Assembly (NCBI GenBank): GCA_000526255.1
Contig: JAFS01000001.1
Location: 992,001 to 1,056,000 of the forward strand
DNA: 64,000 nt
DNA from: Verrucomicrobia bacterium LP2A
Lineage (GTDB): Bacteria > Verrucomicrobiota > Verrucomicrobiia > Methylacidiphilales > Methylacidiphilaceae
Direction of reading: 5' to 3'
The notes under the pieces are model-generated. The model saw only the letters and a program-made list of their open reading frames with translations, was not told where the DNA came from and ran no database searches. The position numbers and the translations under genes are program-made. This document shows positions 12,107 through 20,878 of the stretch, piece by piece; position 1 is the stretch's first letter; each line of letters opens with the position of its first letter.

Positions 12107-13006
12107 ATGATCCATGCCGTTCACGACCCCGCAAGCATCCACCGACGCGCGATTGCGCTCGGCCGCCTGCTGGGATGGAGACGGGCTATCCTTCTCCGCA
12201 TCCGGAACGACCCCGTGGAGGCGCTCTGCTCCCCAAGACTGCGCACCGGGGAGGGGAAACCCCGTGTCCTCCTCTCAGCGGGAATCCACGGAGACGAGCC
12301 GGCCGGAGTGGAGGCGCTGCTCTCCTTCTTCGAGCAAAAGCCGCACTGGATCGGCCAATTCGCCTTCACCCTCATCCCCCTGCTCAACCCCTGGGGGCTC
12401 CGCCACAACTCGCGCCTCAACGAGCAGGGCATCGACCTCAATCGCTCCTTTCACCGGACCGATCTGCCGCTGATCCAGGAGCTCTGCGCACTCTACGCGC
12501 GCCGCGGGCCCTTCTCCTTGGCCCTTCTCCTCCACGAGGACTACGATGCCTGCGGCATCTACCTCTACGAGACCGGCCCGAGCGGCGAAGTCCGCTTCGG
12601 AGAAGAGATCCTCTCCCGAGTGAGCCCCTGGTGTCCCGTCGACCCCCGGGACCGGATTGAAGGACGCAAGCATCGCAACGGAATCCTTGCCCGGCCCCTG
12701 CGAAGAAAGTGGTTCGAGAAGATCGGCTTGCCCGAAGCCGCCCATCTCCATTTCGCGGGATGCCGACGCGTCTTCACGATCGAGACCCCCTCCGAGTTCG
12801 ACGTCGGCTTGCGCGTGAAAGCGCACATGGAGGCGATCGATGCGGCCCTCGGCCTGCTCGCCGCGAGCCGACCACCCGCCAACCCTCGCGCGCGCTCTCT
12901 CGCCTCCCGTCGCCGCAAGGACGCTATTTCCTCGCGCGCTCCTCTTCTCGCCACCGCTCCTGCGCCGAATGGGGAAAGTCGATCGGATCAATCTCGTAGC
13001 GCCTGA
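12107..13006 (+). CDS. M14-family zinc carboxypeptidase / succinylglutamate desuccinylase-like protein
   Basis: A 299-residue predicted cytoplasmic metallohydrolase. The zinc-binding HxxE is at His61 and Glu64 (AGIHGDEPAG), the third ligand is probably His143 (LLHEDYD), the substrate Arg/Asn motif is in NRLNEQGIDLNRSF, and the likely catalytic Glu lies in FTIETPSEFD. This matches the AstE/AspA branch of M14 peptidases. The substrate cannot be read from the sequence. The C-terminal 50 residues are Arg/Ala/Ser-rich without domain character, and the last 83 bases overlap the convergent acyltransferase gene, so the tail may be poorly conserved. Confidence 0.78.
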   Translation: MIHAVHDPASIHRRAIALGRLLGWRRAILLRIRNDPVEALCSPRLRTGEGKPRVLLSAGIHGDEPAGVEALLSFFEQKPHWIGQFAFTLIPLLNPWGLRHNSRLNEQGIDLNRSFHRTDLPLIQELCALYARRGPFSLALLLHEDYDACGIYLYETGPSGEVRFGEEILSRVSPWCPVDPRDRIEGRKHRNGILARPLRRKWFEKIGLPEAAHLHFAGCRRVFTIETPSEFDVGLRVKAHMEAIDAALGLLAASRPPANPRARSLASRRRKDAISSRAPLLATAPAPNGESRSDQSRSA

Positions 13007-13745
13007 CGAGGCTCTCGAAGAGAGCGAGCAGCCGCTCGTGGATCCGCTGGGTAAAGGCGCAACGATCCTCACACGGCCCGAAAGCGAGCGGCTCCCCGAA
13101 GGAGACGAAGACGCGCGGTGGACGATGCCACGATCGAAACTGATAGAGCCGGTCGGAGCCCACGACGACCGCCGGCAGAACGGGCGTTCTCGCCATCTGC
13201 GCGAGTGCCGCAGCACTCGGGCTCAGCCGGGCTCCGAGCAAGATCGAAGCCTTGCCATGGCGGATCCCACGCTCGGGGAAGAGACCGACGATCCTTCCCT
13301 GCTTGAGCCGTTCGATCGCCGCCTTCGCCGCCCGGGCATCCTGGCGGTTCCGATCGACCGGAATCACGTTGAGGGCACCCAGGATCTGCGCGAGGACCAG
13401 GTCGTTGAAGAGCTTCCCATCCGCCACATAGTCGATCGGCCGGGGGGACCTCATCCCGAGGAGAATCGGATCGAAATGGCTGATGTGGTTGGAGACCAGG
13501 AGGCAGCCGCCGCTCTTCGGGATCCGCTCGAGGCCTTCGATCGAGATGCGCCCGCTTCTCTGGAGCACGCGCAGGCAGATCGCGCCGCTGATGGCGAAAA
13601 AACGGTCCCTCCCGCCTTGCCCCAAGCAGCCGTTGCCATTGCTCCTTCCCCGGATCTTGTCCGGCGAACCATTTCGCGCCGCGCACACCTCGGGGAAAGA
13701 AGCTTCTTCTCCCGGCTCAGGCAAATGCCCCTCTTCGATTCCCAT
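12924..13745 (-). CDS. 1-acyl-sn-glycerol-3-phosphate acyltransferase family protein (PlsC-like)
   Basis: A 273-residue membrane-associated acyltransferase. Motif I is SNHISHFDP (the catalytic His and Asp of HX4D), motif II contains VIPVDRNRQDARA, motif III is FPERGIRHGK, and a motif IV-like hydrophobic segment includes TPVLPAVVVGS. It probably adds an acyl chain to lysophosphatidic acid or a related acceptor in phospholipid synthesis. The conserved domain begins near residue 60; the first 45 residues are polar and not family-like, so the true start may lie downstream of the ATG at 13745. The 3' end overlaps the convergent M14 gene by 83 bases. Confidence 0.82.
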   Translation of the reverse strand: MGIEEGHLPEPGEEASFPEVCAARNGSPDKIRGRSNGNGCLGQGGRDRFFAISGAICLRVLQRSGRISIEGLERIPKSGGCLLVSNHISHFDPILLGMRSPRPIDYVADGKLFNDLVLAQILGALNVIPVDRNRQDARAAKAAIERLKQGRIVGLFPERGIRHGKASILLGARLSPSAAALAQMARTPVLPAVVVGSDRLYQFRSWHRPPRVFVSFGEPLAFGPCEDRCAFTQRIHERLLALFESLVRRYEIDPIDFPHSAQERWREEERARK

Positions 13746-13819
13746 TTTTGGAGGAAAAACTTTGCCTTGCTATCGCGGGTCCGAACAAGCAAATCCTTTG
13801 CCTCGGAGAGCCCCATCCC

Positions 13820-14320
13820 ATGCAAACGCCGCCGCCCGAACCGACAACCAAGCCCGCCGTCCTTTTCCTCTGCACCGGCAATTCCGCCCGGAGCGTTCTC
13901 GCTGAATTCCTCTTCCGCTCCCTCGCCAGAGACCGCTTCCGGGTCGAGAGCGCCGGCTCCCGCCCCACCGGCCGGGTCAACCCCCACGCCCTTTCCGTGC
14001 TGCAGAAAGTGTACGGTATCGACGCCTCATCGGCCCGCAGCAAGCGGATCGACGAGCTGCCGAGTGGTCCATTCGCGGCGGTGATCACCCTCTGCGACAG
14101 CGCCGCGGCCGAATGCCCCATCTGGCCCTACCCAGCCGCCCGCGCCCACTGGCCCTTTCCCGATCCGGCGGCCATCGAGGGGACGCTGGAGGAGAAGGAG
14201 CAGGCGTTTGCCGACGTCGCCCGAGCGCTCGAAGGGCGTTTCCGCAGCCTCCTGGCACTTCCCGTGGAAGCCCTCGCGCGGCCCCAGCTCGAGGCCGAGC
14301 TGCGGAAGCTCTCCTCGTAG
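13820..14320 (+). CDS. arsC: Thioredoxin-type arsenate reductase / low-molecular-weight phosphatase
   Basis: A 166-residue protein with the CX5R phosphate loop at Cys18-Arg24 (CTGNSAR). The usual second loop Cys (CxGNSCR) is Ala here. Two further cysteines at about positions 92 and 99 (LCDSAAAECPIWP), followed by HWPFPDPA, match the redox Cys pair and signature of thioredoxin-coupled ArsC. The predicted activity is reduction of arsenate to arsenite with electrons from thioredoxin. The ATG at 13820 is chosen because the upstream in-frame extension would need a TTG and is not ArsC-like. It lies 3 kb from the acr3-arsD-arsA cluster, which would export its product; the two are separated by the 14.5-17.4 kb accessory patch. 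Confidence 0.82.
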   Translation: MQTPPPEPTTKPAVLFLCTGNSARSVLAEFLFRSLARDRFRVESAGSRPTGRVNPHALSVLQKVYGIDASSARSKRIDELPSGPFAAVITLCDSAAAECPIWPYPAARAHWPFPDPAAIEGTLEEKEQAFADVARALEGRFRSLLALPVEALARPQLEAELRKLSS

Positions 14321-14346
14321 GGCGGTCCCTAGCCCTTCCTCGACTC

Positions 14347-14363
14347 GGGAGGATCATCCTCCC
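14347..14363. terminator. Perfect 7-bp hairpin after arsC
   Basis: GGGAGGATCATCCTCCC is an exact inverted repeat with a three-base loop, 27 bases after the arsC stop. There is no T-run after it, so it is at best a non-canonical terminator or an mRNA-stabilising hairpin. Confidence 0.4.
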
Positions 14364-14565
14364 TGCGCCACGGACGCGGCAAATGCTGCTTCCTTCGTGG
14401 CAATCGATCGACGCCCGGGACCGCGGACACCCCGCTCCCTCGGGCGAACGGCTTCCGTAAGATCAACCGACTCTCCTAGGGCGAGCCGGCCGGACAAAAA
14501 TTTTTCGCGTGGACCGGGTGCGCGCAAGGACCCGATCGCCTAACAGAGGATGTGGGGAGCGCATC

Positions 14566-16125
14566 GTGGAGGGGGTGTCGAAAACGCCGCAGTGGTCCCA
14601 GGCCTTCGCACGGGCCGTAGGCATCCTTTTCCTCCTCTGCCTGATCCTTCCCAGCGCCCCGATTCCCTCGCTCGGCCAGAGCGCCCTGCCGGAGCCAGAC
14701 GGCTCGGCCCAACAAGGGGAGGCACCAGCGGCGCCGAGCGGAGCGGGCACCATGAGCTCGGTCCTGCCCGGCGGCCCTACCGATCCATCCTCCCCTTCGC
14801 CGACCGACCCCTGCAACGCCTGTCCTCCGCTTCCGGCGCAGCCACAAGCCGCGCCACAAGAGCCAGCTACCCCAAGCCCGAGCCCTCCCGGAATGGCGGG
14901 CAGTGACGGCAGCGCCTCACAAGAGAGCACGCAGAGCGACACCGATCCCCCGAACCTCCAGAAGGCCCGCTGGCCGACCCGAAGCGAGCTCCTCCAATCC
15001 CACCGCGCAACTCAAGGCGGCCTCCCGCGAGCCGCCAAGCGACTTCTCCGACCGGCCCGCCTGGGCGCGTCCCATGGGGAATCGCAACCCCGAAGCCCAA
15101 GCGGGCCAGCCGGCGACCACTCCCCCGAAGAACGCAATTGAGCAGATCGCAAGCCTGCTCAACCAGTTGCACAACGGGATCGATCAGATGCAGGTCGCGG
15201 CCTTGGTCAATCTCTGGGGAATTCAGGGGTATGTGCTGGGCGAGTGGCATTTTGATCCCGCCATGATCCAGCGGGAGAAGGAGTTTCTCGAATTACTCCG
15301 GCGGCATGGCGTACAAACCCTGATCATCGAGTATCCCAAGGACCAGCAGGCGAGGCTCAACCGCTACCTCCGCGATCCCACCTATGCGAACATGGCCGAC
15401 GCGCTTTCCGCGTTCATCCTCGAGATGGTTGGAATGGAGCCGGCGAAAAGGGCGAAAGTGGTCGCTCGGCTCGCCCAGGAGCTTCAGGCGGTCGACGCCA
15501 ACCCTAGAGAGGCGCAAAGGGCCGACCCTAACCTGACCGACGCAGTTGTGGCCTTGGACCAAGCTGAGATGCGGATGGCCCGCACGTGGCTCGCTGCAAA
15601 TCGAATGGGGTTTGCCGTGCTGGCGGGAGATCTCCCCCTTCGCGAGGTTCGAGATGAAAGCGGCAAGCGGATCCCGAATCCCAGCACTCAACAGATCTCG
15701 CACTATCGGGTAAGTGGACAGGGAATGCATGACCGCAACGAGTCGATGAGCAGGTGGCCGAGAATAGCCGCGGCCCCTTTGCCATCATCGTGGGGGACGA
15801 CCACGCAGGCTTTGCCAAGGGCCGGCTCAACGACATGTTCGAAAGGGATGGCCTCCGAGTGATTGCCATTGCCCCAGGCGAGCTGAGCCCAGAGGGACGG
15901 CTGGCCGAATCGGCCATCTCCGCCTACGAGGTTGACGGGAAGAGCTTAGAGGAGCTCAACGCCATCATGCGCGAGGTTAATGCCCAGGAACCGTTTCGGG
16001 CCGTCGATGACCGGAATCAGCGGGCAGTACGGACCTTGGTCCGGGCACTCTGGCTCTGGCGGAAGCAAGAGGAGGCTAGGATAAAAGGGCTCTTCGACCA
16101 GCCACCCCAGGAGAAAAACCCCTGA
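14566..16125 (+). pseudogene. Frameshifted secreted ChaN/TraB (Tiki superfamily)-like gene
   Basis: One coding sequence appears split over three frames. The first (from the GTG at 14566, behind GGGGAG) gives a signal peptide (FARAVGILFLLCLILPSAP) and a Pro/Ser-rich linker. Near 14990-15060 the reading moves to a second frame with GYVLGEWHFDPAMIQREKEF and TLIIEYPKDQQARLNRY. Near 15740 it moves to a third, with VAENSRGPFAIIVGDDHAGF. LGEWH, the acidic IIEYP strand, RNESM and GDDHA in this order match the ChaN/TraB-like metallo-protein pattern. Two shifts in one gene point to decay, but sequencing errors are not excluded. Followed 13 bases later by another exported protein, so perhaps once one operon. 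Confidence 0.6.
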
Positions 16126-16138
16126 CTCAGGAAAAGCC

Positions 16139-17086
16139 ATGCAAAGAATCTTTCCCCATCTCCTCCTTCTCCTTACCCTTCTCCTCGGGTTAGCCGGTAG
16201 TGCCATGGCCCAAGAGAAAGCGCCCTCTGCCCCGCCGACTCCCGAGGTTCAAGCGGTGATCGAAGAGCTCCGAGGGCTTCGCATGCCCCAAACCATCTCC
16301 TTCCTCAAGAAGGTCGACCCCAAGCTCTTTGCCGAAGCCCTCAAGATGCAGGAAGGAGCCTGTGCCATGATGCTCGCTTGCCGCTGGTCGACGCCGCTGC
16401 CCGATCGCTTTACCGATACCGGAAAGGCCGAGATCCACGAGCATACAGACAAGCTCTCCCGCGAGTTCGCCCAGCTCCCCCAGGCGATCCTCGAGCCCCT
16501 AGCCAAATGGAGGGTGGAGGCTGTCTGCCCAGACCTAGGTCTCCCCGAGGCAGAAGAGTGGGAGCTTCTCCAAACACAGGAGGCCTTCCGCTTGGCGATC
16601 TTCCTTGCAGAGCTCACCCCGGTCCAGCGCGAGGCCGTCTACGAGCTCCATGACCTGGAGCACTCGGATTTCAAACGACGCCCTCCACTGACCGAATCCA
16701 TTGACGAATACTATGTTCTCTTCACCCAATGGGGGTCCCAAAAGCTCCATCAGGTCTTGGATTCCCCCTGGTCAGCGGCCGAGTTCTTGAAGACGTTTGG
16801 ATTGCTTTTTGTCTTAGAGGACGGGCAGTGGAAGCTTTCGCGGATGCCGAGCTGGTTTTGGGAAGAGCTCGCCGAGTTTGTCGAAGGGCCTAACGCCTAT
16901 CCCACCTTTGCCCAGATGGCAAGGGAGTCGGTATTGCCGTCCAGCCCCTACCGTAATGCGCGTGATGCGCTCTTCTCCCTCGCCCACGCCTCCTTAAAGG
17001 ACGATCGGATGGTGCGGGGGATGGAAGCGCTCAACGCCCGGATTGAGGCCGAATTTTATCCCGTGCGCAGGAGGGTCCGCCATTAA
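16139..17086 (+). CDS. Secreted protein of unknown function
   Basis: A 315-residue protein with a clean signal peptide (hydrophobic LLLLLTLLLGLAGS, cut after AMA) followed by a helical, charged mature part. I recognise no family. Mature landmarks are TPEVQAVIEELRGLRMPQ, a Trp/Glu-rich middle and a C-terminus ending in RRRVRH. It starts 13 bases after the ChaN-like pseudogene. Its 5' end is repeated just downstream as a truncated copy (17097-17339), so the locus has undergone tandem duplication. It may be a partner of the upstream exported protein; that is inference from position only. Confidence 0.6.
   Translation: MQRIFPHLLLLLTLLLGLAGSAMAQEKAPSAPPTPEVQAVIEELRGLRMPQTISFLKKVDPKLFAEALKMQEGACAMMLACRWSTPLPDRFTDTGKAEIHEHTDKLSREFAQLPQAILEPLAKWRVEAVCPDLGLPEAEEWELLQTQEAFRLAIFLAELTPVQREAVYELHDLEHSDFKRRPPLTESIDEYYVLFTQWGSQKLHQVLDSPWSAAEFLKTFGLLFVLEDGQWKLSRMPSWFWEELAEFVEGPNAYPTFAQMARESVLPSSPYRNARDALFSLAHASLKDDRMVRGMEALNARIEAEFYPVRRRVRH
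16163..16365 (+). repeat. Direct repeat, copy 1 (5' part of the secreted-protein gene)
   Basis: This stretch, covering the signal peptide and about 50 mature residues, is repeated with an offset of 934 bases at about 17097-17299. The first 40 bases are identical; further on the copies diverge by scattered substitutions but keep the reading frame and words such as TPEVQAVIEEL. Confidence 0.8.
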
Positions 17087-17096
17087 CGGCCCTGCC

Positions 17097-17339
17097 CTCC
17101 TTCTCCTTACCCTTCTCCTCGGGTTAGCCGGTAGTGTTATGGCCCGGGAGAAATCGCTCTCTTCCTCACCGACTCCCGAGGTTCAAGCGGTGATCGAAGA
17201 GCTTCAAAACCTCCGGATGCCCGAAAGCTTCTCCTTCCTCAAGCGGGTCGATCCCAAGACCTTTGCCGAAGCCCTCAAGACTCCCGAAGGGCGATGGGCG
17301 ATGGACCTCGCCTCCCGCTCTGGCCTGTTTTGCGCGTGA
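17097..17339 (+). pseudogene. Truncated tandem copy of the secreted-protein gene
   Basis: The second copy of the direct repeat encodes a signal-peptide core (LLLLTLLLGLAGSVMA), then TPEVQAVIEELQNLRMPESF and FSFLKRVDPKTFAEALK, before drifting out of homology and stopping at 17339. It has no ATG and no ribosome site of its own. The first codons of the neighbouring gene are replaced by unrelated sequence, so it is a remnant rather than a gene. Substitutions relative to copy 1 keep the protein pattern, so the duplicate may once have been functional. Confidence 0.7.
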
Positions 17340-17463
17340 AGTGGCTGGCGCAGAGGATCTTTCTCCAACGGGAAGCGACATTCTGCACAGCCCGGGCTGC
17401 CTCGTCCCGGAACGCTCTTCCCAGCCGGCGAGAAGGAAAAGAGATGGAACGCTGATCCAGACT

Positions 17464-19242
17464 TCAGCCCGCCTCTTGCTGGTCGGAGCGATCGATCAAC
17501 TCCTGCAGCGGTGCGATGCCAACCGGCTCCCGCTCCAAGAGCGGAACCAGGGCGAAACGCTTCGCGTGAACCGCCGCCACGGCGTCGATCTCGCGCCATT
17601 CGCTCTGCGCACGCTGCCGCAGCAAGGGCGAACGCGGGTTCGCCGCAGCAACGCTGCTGTTCACAATCCATGCCCACGGCTCGATGCCGGCACGGCGAAG
17701 GTCGGCTTGCAAGCCCGCGGCTTCGAGCACGGGTGTCGTCTCGGCCAACGTGACGATCAACACCTTGGTCTGCTTAGGATCCTGCAGCCGCATGAGCGGG
17801 GTCGTGCAAGAGGTCCCGCGTTTTTCCTTCTGGCGGATGACCTCGCGGTGATAGGCGCCGGTCGCATCGAGCAAGAGGAGCGTGTGGCCCGTGGGGGCGG
17901 TGTCGAGAATGACGAACTTCTCGTCCGCCTCCTGCAGAATCCGGGAGAAGGCTTGGAAGACCGCGACCTCCTCCGTGCAAGGCGACCGCAGGTCCTCCTC
18001 GAGGAGCGCTCGCCCCGCCGCATCGAGGTGGGCACCCTTGGTCTCCAGCACCTCCTTGCGGTACCGCTCGGCCTCCTCGCGCGGGTCGATGCGACTGACC
18101 ATGAGCCGGGAGGAAGCGTCTCCCAGCGTCTCGGTCAAGTGGGCCGCCGGATCGGAGGTCGTCAGGTGGACGGGAAAGCCGCGGCGCGCCAGCTCGACCG
18201 CGAATGCGGCCGCAAGCGTGGTCTTACCCACCCCGCCCTTGCCCATGAACATCACGAGTCCCCGCCCGTCGGCGGCGACCCCATCGAGCAGGGCGGAGAG
18301 CGCAGGGGAGCTCGGGCAAGCCGGATCCTCCGCCTCCGGTAACTCAACCTTTCGTCCCTCTCCGTCCAGCAGCCGCCGCAACGGATCGAGACCGACGAGA
18401 TTGAACGGCTGGAGCGGAATCTCATCCCGCGGCAAGGCCCGGAGCGTCTCGGGCATCGTGCGAAGAGCGTCCTGCTCCCGCCGCCGGATCGACGCGGCGA
18501 GTCGATCCCCTTCCGCTTCGTCTGAAGGAAAGATGCCGTTGACGACCAGATGCTGCTGCAAGAGGCCGATCGCCGCGAGCTCTTCCCGGGTGCGGGCAAC
18601 CTCCCGTAGCGCGGCTTCTTGGGCGCGCGCGACCAGGACCAAGCGGGTGCGCCCCGGATCGGCCAACGCTTCGACGGCGGCCTTGTACTGGCTGCGCTGC
18701 CTGCCCAGCCCGGCCATCGGCCCCAAGCAGGAGGCCCCCCCTTTCCCCGCTTCGAGGAATCCGGTCCAGGCACCGGGCAGTTGCAGCAGCCGAATCGTGT
18801 GCCCCGTGGGCGCGGTATCAAAGAGAATGTGGTCGAAGCCCGCCGTCCGCTCCGAATCGGTCAGCAGCACCGTAAACTCGTCGAAGGCGGCGATCTCGGT
18901 CGTGCAGGCGCCGGAAAGCTGCTCCTCGATCCCCTGGACCACCGGTTCGGGCAACATCCCGCGGACGGGGCCGACGATCCTCTCCCGATAGGCTCGGGCC
19001 GCCTCCTGCGGGTCGATTTCCAGGGCGGAGAGATGGGCCACCGCGGGAACGGCCGCGATCCGGTGGCCGATGGGGAAGCCAAACACCTGCCCCACGTTCG
19101 AGGCTGGGTCGGTGCTGACCAGCAGCACCCGCTTGCCTTCCTCCGCCAGATGAACGGCCGTGGCGCAGGCGATGGAGGTCTTACCGACCCCGCCCTTCCC
19201 CGTGAAAAAGAGGAAGCGCGGCGGATCTTCGAGAAAGCGCAT
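17464..19242 (-). CDS. arsA: Arsenite efflux ATPase ArsA (duplicated form)
   Basis: A 592-residue soluble ATPase made of two homologous halves. P-loops GKGGVGKTS (near residue 15) and GKGGVGKTT (near residue 340) each open a half, and each half carries a switch II/signature DTAPTGHT. Metalloid-binding cysteines are in place (CTTEIAAFDEF in the first half, CTEEVAVFQAF and GTSCTTPL in the second). In arsenic systems ArsA accepts As(III) from ArsD and energises the membrane carrier. Here the carrier is Acr3 rather than ArsB. It is the last gene of the minus-strand acr3-arsD-arsA operon, 15 bases after arsD. Confidence 0.93.
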   Translation of the reverse strand: MRFLEDPPRFLFFTGKGGVGKTSIACATAVHLAEEGKRVLLVSTDPASNVGQVFGFPIGHRIAAVPAVAHLSALEIDPQEAARAYRERIVGPVRGMLPEPVVQGIEEQLSGACTTEIAAFDEFTVLLTDSERTAGFDHILFDTAPTGHTIRLLQLPGAWTGFLEAGKGGASCLGPMAGLGRQRSQYKAAVEALADPGRTRLVLVARAQEAALREVARTREELAAIGLLQQHLVVNGIFPSDEAEGDRLAASIRRREQDALRTMPETLRALPRDEIPLQPFNLVGLDPLRRLLDGEGRKVELPEAEDPACPSSPALSALLDGVAADGRGLVMFMGKGGVGKTTLAAAFAVELARRGFPVHLTTSDPAAHLTETLGDASSRLMVSRIDPREEAERYRKEVLETKGAHLDAAGRALLEEDLRSPCTEEVAVFQAFSRILQEADEKFVILDTAPTGHTLLLLDATGAYHREVIRQKEKRGTSCTTPLMRLQDPKQTKVLIVTLAETTPVLEAAGLQADLRRAGIEPWAWIVNSSVAAANPRSPLLRQRAQSEWREIDAVAAVHAKRFALVPLLEREPVGIAPLQELIDRSDQQEAG

Positions 19243-19257
19243 GGAGGATCCGCGGCT

Positions 19258-19620
19258 TCAGCAGCAGCAACAGTGACCGGAGCCGCAATCCTCCTCCGGC
19301 TCCTCCCCGGCCTCCACCACCAGACCCGCCCAGCGGGCGAGCTCGGAGCGGCTGGGGTAGCGGCCGGCCAGGGCCACTTCGTCCCCGACCAGAACCAGGG
19401 GAAGCGCTTCTTGGCCGGAACGCTCGAGGAATGCCCTTACCGTCGCGTTCTCGGCAAAGGCGAGCGGCTCTTGGGCGAGATTCCGCCGCTCGATCGGCGC
19501 CCCGTTCCGCTTCGCCCACTCCACATCGGCGGCGAAGTCGACAAGCACCTGGTCGACTTCGGCACCACAGACTCCCGTACTACAGCAGAGCGCCGGCTCA
19601 AAAATTTCGATCGTTGTCAT
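19258..19620 (-). CDS. arsD: Arsenite metallochaperone / repressor ArsD
   Basis: A 120-residue protein starting MTTIEIFEPALCCSTGVCG, with the three cysteines (12, 13, 18) that bind As(III) and pass it to ArsA. The thioredoxin-like fold words VLVGDEVALAGRYPSRSEL match the family. The C-terminus is a run of cysteines (SGHCCCC), a second vicinal-thiol site seen in some ArsD proteins. The ATG at 19620 is preceded by GGAAAGGAAGAGAG. It lies between acr3 and arsA in the operon. Confidence 0.93.
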   Translation of the reverse strand: MTTIEIFEPALCCSTGVCGAEVDQVLVDFAADVEWAKRNGAPIERRNLAQEPLAFAENATVRAFLERSGQEALPLVLVGDEVALAGRYPSRSELARWAGLVVEAGEEPEEDCGSGHCCCC

Positions 19621-19728
19621 CTCTCTTCCTTTCCTGGTTTTTCGTATTCCCTGGCTTTGTGAGTTCCGCGATTCTCGAACGGAGTCTCGCGGAATTCTTT
19701 CCACTTCCTTCTCTTCGCGCTCCGGTCC

Positions 19729-20814
19729 CTACCGGCCGATCGAGACACCCCACCCCTTCTCGTACCAGGCCTTGGTGCCCACGCAGAGGCGGCAGACCGA
19801 AAGCATGACCGGCACCTCGACCAGCACCCCGACCACGGTCGCCAACGCCGCGGGGGAGGCCGGACCGAAAAGCGTGATCGCGACGGCAACCGCAAGCTCG
19901 AAGAAGTTGCTCGCCCCGATCAGCGCACCGGGGGAGGCGACGTTATGCGGCACCCGAAACCAGCGCATGAGCAGATAGGTGAGCCCCGAGTTGGCATAAA
20001 CTTGGAGCAGGATCGGAATCGCCAGAAGCCCGACGGCGATCCAGTTCGTCAGGATGTTCTCCGCCTGGAAGGCGAAGATCAGCGCCAGAGTCGCCAGAAG
20101 GGCAAGAGTCGTCACTGGCTTGAAGCGCGCTAGAAACGCGCTCTCGAACCAGGCAAGGCCCTTGAGCCGGATCGCGAGGCTGCGGCTCATCCAGCCTGCG
20201 GCGAGCGGAATCACGATGAAGGCGACGACCGAGGTGAGCAGCACCTCTTTGGGAACGACGATCCCGCTCACCCCGACCAGGAGCATCACGATTGGGGCAA
20301 AGGCAACGGTCATGATCAGGTCGTTGATCGCCACCTGCGCCAAGGTGTAGGCCGCGTCGCCATCGGTCAGATAGCTCCAGACAAAGACCATCGCCGTACA
20401 GGGCGCGGCCGCCAGGATGATCAGGCCCGCCAGATAGTTGCGTGCGGTCGCCGGGTCGATCCAGTGGAGGACCGAAGAAAAGAGCCCGACGACGAAGAGC
20501 GATCCAAAAACAACCATGCTGAAGGGCTTGACCAGCCAGTTGACGAAAAGGGTCACCGCCAGCCCCTTCGGCCTCCGGGCGACCCCGCGAAGCCCGCCGA
20601 AGTCGATCTTGAGCATCATCGGAAAGATCATGAGCCAGATCAGCACGGCGATCGGGAGGTTAACGTGGCTCTGTCCCCACTCCATGGAGCTGAGCTGACG
20701 AGTCGCATCCGGAAAGAGCTTCCCGATGGCCACGCCAAGGACCATGCAGGCCGCCACCCAGAGGGTGAGATACCGCTCGAAGAAGTCGATTCGCTTGCTT
20801 GACCTTGTCTTCAT
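19729..20814 (-). CDS. acr3: Arsenite efflux transporter Acr3
   Basis: A 361-residue inner-membrane carrier with about ten hydrophobic helices, belonging to the bile/arsenite/riboflavin transporter superfamily. The conserved Cys in helix 4 (LAAAPCTAMVFVWSYL) and the C-terminal signature NFFELAVAVAITLFG are intact. It exports arsenite, alone or energised by ArsA. It is the first gene of the operon and faces arsR across 64 bases. The ATG at 20814 opens MKTRSSKRIDFFERY, the usual Acr3 N-terminus. Confidence 0.94.
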   Translation of the reverse strand: MKTRSSKRIDFFERYLTLWVAACMVLGVAIGKLFPDATRQLSSMEWGQSHVNLPIAVLIWLMIFPMMLKIDFGGLRGVARRPKGLAVTLFVNWLVKPFSMVVFGSLFVVGLFSSVLHWIDPATARNYLAGLIILAAAPCTAMVFVWSYLTDGDAAYTLAQVAINDLIMTVAFAPIVMLLVGVSGIVVPKEVLLTSVVAFIVIPLAAGWMSRSLAIRLKGLAWFESAFLARFKPVTTLALLATLALIFAFQAENILTNWIAVGLLAIPILLQVYANSGLTYLLMRWFRVPHNVASPGALIGASNFFELAVAVAITLFGPASPAALATVVGVLVEVPVMLSVCRLCVGTKAWYEKGWGVSIGR

Positions 20815-20878
20815 AATCTGTTATTGAGCAATAAGAAGCGATGCTGGCTACATCTTACACTTCTACAATACTAGAATT
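20815..20878. promoter_or_regulatory. Divergent ars control region with two inverted repeats
   Basis: This AT-rich spacer between acr3 and arsR holds TTATTGAGCAATAA (20821-20834), a perfect 6-bp dyad with a two-base centre, and TTCTACAATACTAGAA (20861-20876), a 5-bp dyad with a six-base centre. The second dyad contains TACAAT (20864-20869), a good -10 box for arsR; transcription would start almost at the arsR ATG, implying a leaderless message. Both dyads are plausible ArsR operators. That assignment is inferred from position and symmetry. Confidence 0.55.

Noticed and set aside
17043-17096. An extended start (TTG at 17043) for the truncated duplicate
   Set aside because: The region belongs to the end of the preceding gene in another frame and has no ribosome site; the copy is better read as a remnant.
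17388-17399. CAGCCCGGGCTG palindrome between the truncated repeat and arsA
   Set aside because: No loop and no T-run, so not a terminator; 12-base GC palindromes are common by chance here.
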